Positions 46,937-57,850 are shown, numbered from the stretch's first letter. The stretch: DNA of 64,000 nt from Phoenix dactylifera (GCF_009389715.1 NC_052399.1:2372938-2436937); one strand, 5' to 3'. Translations and numbers: made by a program. Notes: generated by a model from the sequence alone, not told the origin.

Positions 46937-49194
46937 TTAATATTTCAATGAGTTAATGTGAGCGGCTTTTTACCGCGTGTACGTGAATAATATATAGTGT
47001 TGACATTAAGATAAATGGGATTCCTAGCTTTGTTGTTTATTTTCTTTTGTTCATTTGGCTATATCCATATTTGGAAGATATTCTAGAATTTCACTGTGGT
47101 ACTTTTTTATATTGTTTTATCAAAGTTAAGAGACATCTTGACCATAGGTTAGGATATTTAAGATATTTTATGATTAACATGTTACCAGCTTGTTACCATC
47201 TTCTCTATTTTTTATTGTTTCCTTTGAAAGAGGACAAATATGTTTTTATTATTATTATAATAATAATAATAGTTACCAAACTATCTAATTTTTTGAAAAG
47301 AAAAGAAAAGAAGAAAAACGAAAACTCCATGAAAACATGGAGCTTGACAAATCTCTATCCCTACTCCCAAATCTGCTCTCTTCATCAATTAGGGGGCTAA
47401 TATTCAATTATCTAGCTCTTAATTTTTAAAGTGGATTGATTAGGAGCTGCTAACTTATATTAAATTAATGACTGAAATCGGCCGAGTTGAATGTCATCAT
47501 GTCATCCTTCTTATTCAGGATGACCCCATCAAGAATGTGAGGATGATTGCATGCAGGGATATGCACATGACTATGAAGGTTTAAGTAAATTAGTAATCCA
47601 TCGATCCATATTAGCTTCCAAATGTTAATATGGCGGTCAATATCCCCAATCCCTCCTACTCCCTCCTAGAAGGTTTCGAGCTGTTTCCAGGAGGCAATTA
47701 CAAGAACGGTTAGTTGGCATCTAAACATGTCCTTGAGATGCTATAACATTAAAAAAGACTTACCATTCAATTAATGTTGAAGACGGAGGAAAGTTCGTCG
47801 CAAAAGAATGCGCCTTCTTCGGAGTTAATGTGGGGGGGCATTAGACGATTGACCCCGTCAAAACCTAGTACGTTGAGGTCTCATGACAACGCTTCCCGCG
47901 GCCAACCCACTACGAAGCTTCTAAATTTTTGTTCAGATTGTGCCGCTTTAAGTCGTACGCTGCCGCTGGGAATTATTAGTGCATTGCCCCTAAGAAAGAT
48001 TCGTTAGTCTTGTCAACTTCTGTGACTGGATTGATTTGCGCAAGCACTAAATACTAAAGGGTCCCCTTCGAAAATGACAAGCACTCAGAGAAAATTAGAT
48101 ATTTTTTAAACAAAATTAGTCCTGTCTTTGTTCCTATAATCTTGCCTTTGACTGTCCCATGAGGGTTCTAGATTTCGTGTCCCTTTGTGCTATATCGATC
48201 GTATGATCATAATCCATGTAATTTGCATTGATTAAAAGAGATTCATAATAAAAAAATCCAGCATTCCCGAATAATTTTGGAAAAATTGACTAAATTAAAC
48301 TATTTGAGAATAAATATATTGGTGGAAAATTCAATAATTAAGCAGGAAGATCTGTTGTACAGTATTATATTTATTTATTTCAAAAAATATAAAAAGTATG
48401 GATAATAAATAACAGAAATTCAACACTAGTAAGGATATTTGATGTCATGGAATTATAGCATACAAAGATTTATTGAAGTAGTGGTGAATAACTTGAGAAC
48501 AAATTATAAAATCTATGTATAACTGAAAAATAATCAAATATTATTGATTGATTTGTTTTTTTTTAAAAAAAAGCATTCAGAAAGTCGTTTTGCCAAAAGA
48601 AAAATTAAAAATAATTTAAAATTTTTAACACTAAAGAAAATATTATAACTGTGGATTGAATCAGCAACCAAAACCCTCCCTCTGACACTATTAACGAGCC
48701 CTAAGTTGGATAAATGTTGACACCAAAAATCATTGCCTCGTGGGCCGGTGACGTAGCCGTTAAGATCCAGAGGTGAAGCTATCTAATAACTGCCCGCTTT
48801 GGGAACGGAAATAAAAAAATATATCCGTACCGGTACTACCGCCACCTGTCCGTCGCCTCCTATGGACAAGTGTCTGTTCCCTACACGCTTTCTTCTGCTC
48901 CTGGGATCCGTGTCTCGTGGGCCCCGCTCCCCACCCATGTCTGCGTATACTCCAACTCCACGGCGGGACCCACCCAGTGTCTTTGCTTCTCGTTTTGGTT
49001 CCGTTGTGCTGTTCTTTTGAGCATCTCTTCCATCCAATTTAATGTTGACTTCCATCCAAAGAGTCCAAATTTTATTTCCTCTTGTTCAAAAAATAGATCT
49101 TATCCTAAATTGTTTTCAAAATAAATGATGTAGGAAACATATTTTTCTTTTTAACGGATCCAAAATAGCTTGAAGAGATCAACACCTACCACCG
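46937..49194. other. intergenic spacer
   Basis: Contains a short (ATT)n at about 47246-47270. A patch of more balanced base composition at about 47770-48060 differs from the surrounding AT-rich DNA and might be organelle-derived, but I could not identify it. No gene recognised. Confidence 0.45.
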
Positions 49195-49210
49195 CAAAAA
49201 AAATGAGTAG

Positions 49211-50375
49211 GAAATAAAAAGTAAAGAAAACGAATAATGGAAGAAGAAACAAACAAACAAACAAAAAAAAAATAGAAAACAACAAATCACATCCAAAAAC
49301 AAGTAAAAGAGACGTCTTTATCAAATCCACCGCCATACAATCATCACAAATCCAAACCCCATAAATCAAAAGACAACAGATCGCATCCAAAACAAGTAAA
49401 AGAGATGTCTTTATCACATCCACAGCTATTTAATCATCACAGATCCAAAAACTATAAATCAGACAATAGATCACATCCAAAAACAAGTTAACGAAAAAAT
49501 AATTATTTTAATTTTTTTCTATTGAGAGAATAAGCTTACCTTTGAAGCTTAACAACCGTTGCTCTTCTAAGAAAGTGCAGCTGCAGAGATGGAGCTTCGT
49601 AGAGATGCAGCAGATGGGTATAAGAAGATGGAGATGACATATGAAAGGTTAAAACAAAAAATGCCCTAGGATATATTTGTCCTTTTAATTTGGTACTTCT
49701 TTAATTTAAAGGTAAAATAGGTATTATAAAAAAATAAATAAGTTCCAATTTCTTTCTCTCTAAATTCTTCCACTTATGGGAGGAAAGAAAGGAGGAAATA
49801 AAAAGTAAAGAAAACGAATAATGGAAGAAGAAAGAAACAAACAAACAAAAAATCAGAAAACAACAAATCACATCCAAAAACAAGTAAAAGAGACGCCTTT
49901 ATCAAATCCACCGCCATACAATCACCACAGATCCAAACCCCATAAATTAAAAGACAACAGATCACATCCAAAACAAGTAAAAGAGACGTCTTTATCACAT
50001 CCACAGCCATTTAATCATCACAGATCCAAAAACTATAAATCAAACAATAGATCACATCCAAAAACAAGTTAACGAAAAAAATAATTATTTTAATTTTTTC
50101 TATTGAGAGAATAAGCTTACCTTTGAAGCTTAACAACCGTTGCTCTTCTAAGAAAGTGCAACTGCAGAGATGGAGCTCCGTAGAGATGCAGCAGATGGGT
50201 ATATGGAGATGGAAATGACATATGAAAGGTTAAAACAAAAAATGCCCTAGGATATATTTGTCCTTTTAATTTGGTACTTCCTTAATTTAAGGGTAAAATA
50301 GGTATTATAAAAAATATTAAGTTCCAATTTTTTTCTCTCCAAATTCTTTCACTTTTGGGAGGAAAGAAAGGAGAA
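49211..50375. repeat. 584-bp tandem duplication with 93-bp subrepeats
   Basis: Unit 1 is about 49211-49794 and unit 2 about 49795-50375. Shared landmarks include GAAATAAAAAGTAAAGAAAA, AGCTTACCTTTGAAGCTTAA, GAGATGCAGCAGATGGGTAT and CCTAGGATATATTTGTCC. Inside each unit a roughly 93-bp subrepeat containing CACATCCAAAAACAAG recurs about three times. The two units are highly similar, so the duplication is young. Confidence 0.9.
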
Positions 50376-50509
50376 AATTGGAGCCTAAAATTTTTCCACC
50401 TATTCTCTTCTTTTCTTTTCCTTTTCCTCCACTAAAAAACTCCCAAACATCAAAATTTTTAACTTTCCCTTCCATTCGATTCCTTTCTCCTCAATTCCAA
50501 GTTTTCAAA

Positions 50510-51094
50510 TGGAGCCCTAATGTCGACTTCCATCTTCTCCTCCTCATTGCACCACTCACCATTTCTGGCCAATCCAGACCTACATGCTGGAGGAAGGGGA
50601 AGATGGTTTGAGTTGCCCATAAGAGGGGCACCTACAGTTCCGATTTCAGAGGTAGGTTCAGTGATGAGAACATGATCGTGCTCCAAAAGAGGATCCATAA
50701 GATAAAGATGGCAGAGAGGAACTACAAGTCACCATCCAATTGGCTGGAGTGGGAGCAGCAGTAATGACAATGATTTTTTATATAGCTAGAATGGCCCTCG
50801 CAAATTGTAGATACTAATTTGTTAAGAATCAATAGGATTGAAGCTACAGCGTCATCGTTTGCTGGAGTCGAAAGATCTGCAAGATCTTGGTCACAATTTG
50901 TATCGATTAAACAAATTGTCGGAATTCCCAAAATGACATATTCTCGAAAAGCTATTGGATTTATTGCATGCATTTTTGTGTTACACTAGGCCTAGCTTGG
51001 CCATCGAGATTGCGGTACTTATTATGTTGAGTGTACCTGCATCAGCAATCTTGATTTTGTCCCATTTGATGGAGGCACCGAGGTCCATTAGCTC
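50510..51094 (+). pseudogene. tandem membrane-protein family, copy 3 (broken)
   Basis: The copy resembles copies 2 and 4 in order: a start-like ATGGAG immediately followed by a stop three codons later, then in another frame the DENMIVLQKRIHKIKMAE-like block, NWLEWEQQ, a break, and after the break TRPSLAI, a hydrophobic segment and a tail ending at TGA near 51094. The break replaces the conserved HASYKSDV-to-LMN part with about 200 bp of plastid DNA (see 50768-50955). Early stop, frame changes and the insertion show that it is not functional. Confidence 0.82.
50768..50955 (-). pseudogene. rps2: nuclear plastid DNA (NUPT): 3' part of rps2
   Basis: Read on the minus strand, this segment encodes [13 protein letters not shown], then [13 protein letters not shown] and LILNKLV followed by ICEGHSSYI, the characteristic C-terminal end of plastid ribosomal protein S2, with scattered substitutions. 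It lacks the rest of the gene. It lies antisense inside family copy 3 and coincides with the missing part of that pseudogene. Transfer from plastid to nucleus is the simplest source; the exact ends are uncertain by about 15 bp. Confidence 0.85.
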
Positions 51095-51383
51095 ATGATT
51101 GAATCTCAGTTGATCAATACTTTGATGGCGGAGATTAGTGGATGTGTATATAGAGAGTATAAATTGGTTTATAGAATAGACTATTTTTATTCATTTGTTT
51201 ATACCTTTGGGCCAGCTACATTGTATTTCTTTTCTTTTTATTTAGAAATTAGGATATATTTCACGTTCAAAGTTGCAGATTTGGGATATGATGGATATTT
51301 TGGGAATAAGGAGTGCATAATTTACATAATGATCACATAAGTTTGAAGTTAGAAAAGAAGATGGACGTTAAGGGGTTAGTTAG

Positions 51384-51558
51384 GGCCGGTCGTTAGGGGT
51401 TCGAGTTGCATCTTTGGCACAAAAGAATGGACGATCTTTTTTCATGATATCGATCATTGGATCACATCATATATAGATTTCAAAGTACTCCAAACTCATT
51501 GCTCTCTACATTGGTAGTGAATCCCTGTTGCGCCAAAGATACAACCCCTACCCGGTCA
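51384..51558. mobile_element. candidate short fold-back element (MITE-like)
   Basis: The left arm 51384-51422 (GGCCGGTCGTTAGGGGTT, then GCATCTTTGGCACAA) and the right arm 51528-51558 pair as imperfect inverted repeats with gaps. A possible 4-bp target duplication, TTAG, flanks them (51380-51383 and 51559-51562). It has no coding capacity. The match is imperfect, so this is tentative. Confidence 0.4.
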
Positions 51559-52097
51559 TTAGTACTGTTCAAACTTTGGACATATAGCGTCAGAGAGTTT
51601 ATGAGGGGAAACTTAAAATAACTTGAGGAGGTTCTCAGGGAAGCAGCGGATTATATTGTGTGCATAAAAAAAAGAAAATAGCATAAATTTAAATATGCCT
51701 ATGGCCTTTTCTGATCCAATAATGCAGCATCTTTAGAGCATATAATTTATAGCTGATATCCAAAGTGGACTAGTGTTACCATCAGCTATTTTAGTAAGAG
51801 CCTAGAGCTGTTTAACAAAAAAAAAGAAAAAAGAAAAAGAAAAACAAAGAGCCCTACAGCTAAACTAATATGACATGGATGTGGAGCACCCCTGAGACAA
51901 TATCATCAAGACATGGTTATTTCTTTTGCAGCCAGGTCCATCAATTAAACATTGAAGCGTATTTCTTAGGTTGCATTTGGTGGTGTTGTCATTCTTCTTT
52001 TCAAAAATTTTTGAAAATAAAAATTTTGTTTTTATTTTTTCTAAAATTTTTGACACCAAAAAATATGTTTGATTTGTTTTTTTTTCTTTCAATTAGT

Positions 52098-52279
52098 GGA
52101 GCCTTTCGACCATGTTGAGGTTGAGAGACAGTATTAAGAGAAGATCATGGATGTCGAGCACAGGATAGGTTCGGGTGACGTTGATAGAGGAGCCTTTCGA
52201 CCATGTTGAGGTTGAGAGACAGTATTAAGAGAAGATCATGGATCTCGAGGATAGAATTGGTTTGGATACGATGTTGTTG
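52098..52279. repeat. 91-bp direct duplication
   Basis: GGAGCCTTTCGACCATGTTG starts at 52098 and again at 52189. The first 55 bp of each unit are identical, and the remainder is similar. Confidence 0.85.
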
Positions 52280-52817
52280 TCATTGCTGATGGGGAAGTCA
52301 AGCGGAGGTCATAGAGAGACTGTGCAAAGAAGTAAAAGAAAGTGAAAAAATATTTTTTTTAAAAAATAAAAATAAAAATTTTTCACTTCTATTTTTTAAA
52401 AAAATAATAAAAATAATTAAAAAATAGAATCAGGATAACTAAATATATTTTCGGTAGCAGATTTCATATTTTTATTTTTTCAAGAAAAGAAACAATCGAG
52501 GCCTTAATTTACCAGCCTAAAGATTTAGCTTTCCTCAGCATTTCAACTAAAAGCTGATTCATGCAGTCGCAGGACTGTTAAAGTTATGCTGCACCTACCT
52601 TCTACAACCGTGCAAATATTGAAATATGAATCCATTTCATAGTTTGATATATTTCTTATGGCTGATTGTCAAGTAACATCGTTGCCTCAACCTTCATATT
52701 TGTCTTCCAAGCACGGGGCGACGTTACTGGAATTAAGACCACATGCAGAATAAAAGGAGTGACGTACCGAGCATTCTAACAAAATCAAAAGTTTTTCTAT
52801 TTGCAATAGAAGTTGTC

Positions 52818-53190
52818 TAATAATAGAAGTTTTTCTTTTCTAACTCATAAAATCACCGAGTCAGGCTTTCCTTAACTCATTTCCTTAAAAAAAAAAAAAT
52901 CGTCTAATAACTCATAAACCCTTCTTGATATATCCATCGAGAAGGTAAGAGTTCACAGCGTTTGTCTTGAGTAAAATTTCAGCATTGGGTGCTCTTTTTT
53001 CTAATAATAGAAGTTTTCTATTCTAACTCATAATATCGCTGAGTTAGGCTTTCCCTAACTCATTTCCATAAAAAAAAGAAAAAAAGAAGCTGTCTAATAA
53101 CTCACAAAACCTCCTTGATATATCCATAGAGAAGATAAGAGAGTTCACAGTGTTTGTCTTGAGTAATATTTCAACATTGGGTGCTCTTTT
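52818..53190. repeat. 184-bp tandem duplication upstream of family copy 4
   Basis: Unit 1 is 52818-53001 and unit 2 is about 53002-53190. Shared words include TAATAATAGAAGTTTT, TTGATATATCCAT and GGGTGCTCTTTTTT. It lies 350-750 bp before the TATA box of copy 4. Confidence 0.85.
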
Positions 53191-53534
53191 TTTTTCTTTA
53201 CCTTTTTTGGCAATTCGGATGCATTAAATTAAACTAAATGCGAATGGAACATCGGGTGCTCTAAAACAAGCAAAACAAGCCAAAAATTACGCAATAATTT
53301 CACCCACCCTAAACCTAAGGAACCTTCCCTCTCCATCGCTGCCTTGAGATAGCGCCAACCTTCTCCTGTCTTCATCACAAAGAACGGAACCTTCCCGACA
53401 CGACGCGCCATCCTTTCCGTGACTTCGCGCTTAAGTTACCGTGTGTCGCGCTCCCCTAGCATGCCTGACACGGAACCGATTCCCGTTTCCCGTATCTCCC
53501 AAACGTTTCCCCGTTTCACGCCGGGGCTTTTCTT

Positions 53535-53542
53535 TATAAATA
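53535..53542 (+). promoter_or_regulatory. TATA box of family copy 4
   Basis: TATAAATA, 44 bp before the ATG at 53586. With a start site about 30 bp downstream this leaves a leader of roughly 20 nt, short but possible. Confidence 0.6.
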
Positions 53543-53585
53543 AAGGAATCCCTCTCAGCAATCATTCCAAACGTTTTAAGTCACG

Positions 53586-54074
53586 ATGGAAACATCTCCC
53601 TCTTCTTCTCCCTACCTCTCGTTCCCTCCCTCGCGCCATCACCACCACCACCACCATCACACTTTCCCGTTGCCTTCCCCGCCCCCCGATCGGCTCCCCA
53701 AGAAGAGGAGGAGGCCGCTGACCGTCGGATGTGCATCGAAGAGGGAGGCCGACGGCTGGGATTCCGGGGGCGGGCTGGTGGACGAGAACATGCTGGTCCT
53801 CCGGCGGCGCATACACGAGATGCGGATGGCGGAGAAGGACCACTTGCCGCCGTCCGATTGGATGGAGTGGGAGAAGCGGTACTACGCGAGCTACGGCTCT
53901 GATGTGTGCGAGGCGCTGGGCCTGCTTCAGACCTTTCTGATGAACACTCGGCCGAGCTTGGCCGTCGGGATGCTGGTACTCCTCGCGTTGAGTGTGCCCA
54001 CTTCGGTCATCTTGATTTTGATGCGTTTGGTGGAGGCATCACCGTCGATTCTATCGGCAGTCCATCTTAACTAA
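53586..54074 (+). CDS. tandem membrane-protein family, copy 4 (162 aa)
   Basis: Single exon, METSPSSS to TAA. The transit-like N-terminus is Ser/Pro-rich and carries eight consecutive His residues (18-25), followed by Pro-rich and KKRRR segments. The core matches copy 2: GGGLVDENMLVLRRRIHEM, DWMEWEKRYYASYGSDV, LLQTFLMNTRPSLAVG and a hydrophobic span at about aa 126-147, with the tail VHLN. GC-rich relative to its flanks. It is preceded by a clear TATA box and its reading frame is fully open, so it is probably expressed. Function unknown to me; likely an organelle membrane or membrane-anchored protein. Confidence 0.82.
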   Translation: METSPSSSPYLSFPPSRHHHHHHHHTFPLPSPPPDRLPKKRRRPLTVGCASKREADGWDSGGGLVDENMLVLRRRIHEMRMAEKDHLPPSDWMEWEKRYYASYGSDVCEALGLLQTFLMNTRPSLAVGMLVLLALSVPTSVILILMRLVEASPSILSAVHLN

Positions 54075-54763
54075 TTTGTTGTTTGAACTGGATGAGTCTG
54101 TAGGGCTACTACGTTGAGTGAATTGGGTGACGTCTCAATATGCTCTAAATCAATTCCTCTATTTCTTTAGATGAAGTTCTAGATTTTTTAATATTGGTTT
54201 CACATTAATAATTAATTTTATGAAAAAATTTGAACATTAATGATCTGGGTTCAAATTCTGTCTAATTTCAGATGAATACTTTATCTTAGTTCTCTAAAAA
54301 AGAAAAAAAAGAAAAAAGGTTGAATTTTCGGATATGTGTCCTCCTAAATAAAGTTTGTTGCATGTTTATCCTTCAAAAATTATTTTTTCATATATATCCT
54401 AAATTCATCTTGTTTTTGCACGGATGCGTTTCTCATTAGACTTTTGGATGACAACGTAAATCAATTAAAGCTCTTTTAGGTATAAAAATAATTTTTTATA
54501 GAAAAAATATGGCTCTTTTCAGTGCAGATTTAGTGTTGCATTTTTAAAAACATAAAAAGATAAGATATTAAATGATACTTAAAACACTTATTTCTAAATA
54601 CCACCAGGCATGAATGATGAATCTAACAGAAAAGCATCCAATGCAAAACCAAAATAATTTGAGAGATATTTATAAATAACAATTTTTGGAGGGTAAACAT
54701 GTAATATATTAATTTGCAAAATAGAGTATTCACACAGACACGCGCAACGCCATGTGTGCGCGC

Positions 54764-54839
54764 GTGTGTGAGAGAGAGAGAGAGAGTGAGTGAGAGAGTG
54801 TGTGCACACATGCCTCTGTATGTGTGTGTGTGAGAGAGA

Positions 54840-54870
<31 letters not shown>

Positions 54871-54872
54871 GT
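54764..54872. repeat. compound (GA)n/(GT)n microsatellite
   Basis: Alternating GT-rich and GA-rich dinucleotide runs, the longest being (GA) near 54855-54870. Confidence 0.9.
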
Positions 54873-55265
54873 GGGAGTCTCATTTGTTTGTCCTTCTTAT
54901 TTGTTAGTGCAATTCATCTTTTTTTTCATAAGAGTAGGTTGAGAAGTAGGACTCTTGGCAGGATCCGTGAAACATGAAGGCAACTAGGTTTAAAACGTTC
55001 AACATTCTTGCTTGAAATTATTATACTTTTCCCTCCTCTTCTCCTCTCCCTGGTGCGACCTGGCCGGGAGGAAGTAGCAAAGAGTTCAGATCCTCTGTTG
55101 TCCTCGCTTGGACTGGAGACTGGAGAGTGCCAGGGAAAAGCCTAGTTAGAAGTCAAAAAGTCACCATAGTCACCGTTTTGGAGGAAGTTTGAACGTGGAC
55201 CATGCATTGCGGCTCCACTTTCACCGAATCAACAATACAAACAACTTCTAGTGGAACTCCAGCTT

Positions 55266-55373
55266 GGGTTTTGCCACTTCCTCCCAATCAGCACCCATCA
55301 ACGGAGCTCACAAAAGAATGGGTTTTGCCACTTCCTCCCAATCAGCACCCATCAACGGAGCTCACAAAAGAAT
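55266..55373. repeat. perfect 54-bp tandem duplication
   Basis: Two identical units starting GGGTTTTGCCACTTCC at 55266 and 55320. Confidence 0.95.
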
Positions 55374-56267
55374 GTATCATCATTTAGCATTGCCATATTT
55401 ATGCGTTCATTCGCTTTCAAACGTACGTTTACCGGATCGAATCCATCGTCATTGCAAGTCACGGGAATCTTTCTTCCTTGGGGCCCTCCCTCCATTCCCG
55501 GTCCCACTTGGTCACTTCAGTTTAGTATTTTAATATTTATAAGTCTTAATTGCCATTCGAATTAAGAAGCATTACAAAGCAGAATACGGGGCCATATCTT
55601 ATTGTTTTTTGAGACAAGAAGCAGCAGCAAAAGCTCCACCGATCTTCCATCAAGTAGATGGAGTGAGATGGTGTCATATCTTGCTAAAATTTACCACGCT
55701 ACTTCTACTTGATGAGCAACAACCCGAGCATAAAAATGACAGATTCCTACATCGATTATTAGGGTGCGACAACTTGGCAGTAATGATTCATACAGAATTA
55801 AGGACCAAACCTGTGGTTGAGTCACCCCTAGCCTCACCAGAGAATTTGAGCGTACGAGGAAAGCCTAACGAGACAACGGAGATGTGGGGGTATTGAAACA
55901 GTGGCCCAGTAAAGAAAGTTTGACTAGCAGGAGAGCCGAAAGGGTCGGACGATTGACTACGAGTGAACGGATGACGAGAGGAAAAAGGCAGATGATAAAG
56001 AGAGGGGATGATGCTGTCTATTTGATGTCTAACACTGCTGTCCCAAGCCAGTGTTGACGACGGTTGAGAGACTTGCCCAGAGTCTCATTTGAGGGTCGCA
56101 GGGTGGTGGCCGTAGAGTACATCTGGTGGATTAGGAGTAGGTATGCCAACCGACTAGGATAGAGGGGTTGGGTGTTTAGTCTTTGCTGACTAGGATGGAG
56201 GCGCTGATTGCGCGACATGCTACCAGGATTATTTTGGAGCCGCAGTCTCTTTGGAGTCAGATGGAGT

Positions 56268-56398
56268 CGACGGGGGCAGAAAGGCTACATTTCCTCTAGC
56301 CCTTCTTACCCTGAAAAAGCAGGGTCAATGACATAAGACCGTCCCAAGATGTAGGCTGCTCGGTAATTGAGGCCAATGTAGCCTTTCTGCCCCCGTCG
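56268..56398. repeat. 24-bp perfect inverted repeat with 83-bp loop
   Basis: 56268-56291 is the exact reverse complement of 56375-56398 (arms start CGACGGGGGCAGAAAGGC). It could form a hairpin. Confidence 0.92.
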
Positions 56399-56534
56399 AA
56401 AGTCCTGACTTCCTTCTTTATCTTTACATCAAAAATGATGATATGGCCCCGTTGGGAGCAGTGGGTCCCCATTTGGGGGTCAGAGAGCATCACCAATTTG
56501 GTGTGAGATTTGCAGGTTTGTGCCTATGGTCCTA

Positions 56535-57850
56535 TCTAGATGTAAGTGATTGATTGGTGATAACCAGAAGGTAGATATGGTAGAGGATGCATGGGTGGAC
56601 AAGCTCCCGTTGCAGCGGTGACCGACCCTAGTTAGTGTCGAGGCTGGGGACGCACTTCGAATGTGTGACCTTCTTCTTCCTGGAGGTGGGGGGTGGGATA
56701 CCTACCGGATTGATCTAATGTTCGGGGAGCCACTTACTAAGCGGATTCGGTCGCTCCCAGTTCCGGGGCACCCCTGCCCTAACGTCAGGGTATGGAGCTC
56801 ATCTTGCAGATCTAGAGTAAGAGTGGCCGACGTCTCATGCGTTGTCCAAGATGGAGGGCAGTCGGCGATGGATTTTGGTTGGATCTGGCGGTTTGGGCTG
56901 CACCCCAGAGTGACTTTATTCCTTTGGAAGGTCGCTTGGGATAGGTTACCGACGAAATTTCTTCTATGTGGAAGAGGCATGAGTGTCCACCCCCAATGCC
57001 CTGAGCATCAGACTGATGAGTCGCTGGACCATACTATCTTCCAGTACCACCGGGCTAGGAGGGCCTGGAGGTGGGCGAGATTCCCCACAGAGCTCTAGTG
57101 TCATGCGGTGTCCTTTCTTCGTTTTCTTCGACGTTTGGCTGGGGCCCTGCAGTCTAGATCGGAGGTAGTGCGGGTGACCTATATTACTTATCAGATCTGG
57201 CGAGTGAGGAACGCATGGACATTTGGGGAGAGCTGCCCTCCACCGGGGGTTGTGATGCAGCGGGCGCGACTATTGGCGGTGGAGGCCTCTGAGGCAATCC
57301 GGTCAGATATATCCTTGATAGCTCGGGACATCTAGAGCTCCTCATCGGCTCGTGAAGCGACCCGTTTGGTGTTTTTTACTTGGGAGCCCCCACCTCCGAA
57401 TTTTCTTAAGGTCAACTTCGATGAATACGTCCTGCAAGGCAGCAGGAAGGGAAAAGCAGGCTTCGTTATTAGGGACCCGAATTTCAGGATGATTGTGGCT
57501 GGGGGTTGCCACTTGTTTGACATCTCAGTGTCAGGAGTGGAGTTGAGAGCAGCATGGTCTGGTTTGTGTTATGTACGGCATACCTTGCAGGAGAGAGAGG
57601 TCCTTCTAGAGGGTGACTCTGCAACGGTTATTGGGTAGATCCTGCAGGCTTCAAGGAGGGTCGGCGATTACCCACCGCTGCTAAGAGATGTTAGGGCTAT
57701 AGGCCATGATGGGTTAGCGATCCAGACAAAGCATGTGTTCAGAGAGGCTAATAGAACTGCGGATTGTATGGCTTCTTTTGTTGCCAACCATTCGAAAGAC
57801 CACTTATAGGTGGGAGAGGCGGAGTTGCCTAGTGCGCCCTGGCAAATTTT
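56535..57850 (+). pseudogene. L1-type LINE 3' end: RT zinc-binding and RNase H domains, decayed
   Basis: One continuous frame encodes LIGDNQKVDMVEDAW then VDKLPLQ (the region after the reverse transcriptase core), a zf-RVT-type block (WRFGLHPRVTLFLWKVAWDRLPTKFLL with C-rich H/C pattern), and an RNase H-like domain (FLKVNFDEYV, GKAGFVIRD, VELRAAWSGL, LEGDSATVI, HVFREANRTADCMASF). The 5' part with endonuclease and reverse transcriptase is absent, as in 5'-truncated LINE copies. Six in-frame stops (56547, 56619, 57096, 57333, 57636, 57807) break it, yet there is no frameshift. The catalytic Asp and Glu of RNase H are still readable. Confidence 0.85.

Larger units (their letters stand above)
54075..56534. 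other. intergenic spacer with simple repeats
   Basis: Holds (GA)n/(GT)n tracts at about 54764-54872, a perfect 54-bp tandem duplication at 55266-55373 and a 24-bp inverted repeat at 56268-56398. The open frame 55609-55896 has no family signature that I recognise; GC rises from about 55600 on, perhaps more of the LINE insertion or an associated repeat. Confidence 0.5.

Noticed and set aside
49151-50072. Open frames over the 584-bp duplication with repeated LLLVFGCDLL-like text
   Set aside because: The text comes from the 93-bp non-coding subrepeats, and the frames are not conserved between units.
54594-54883. Minus-strand open frames rich in Ser, His, Leu and Thr
   Set aside because: Translation of the (GA)n/(GT)n microsatellite.
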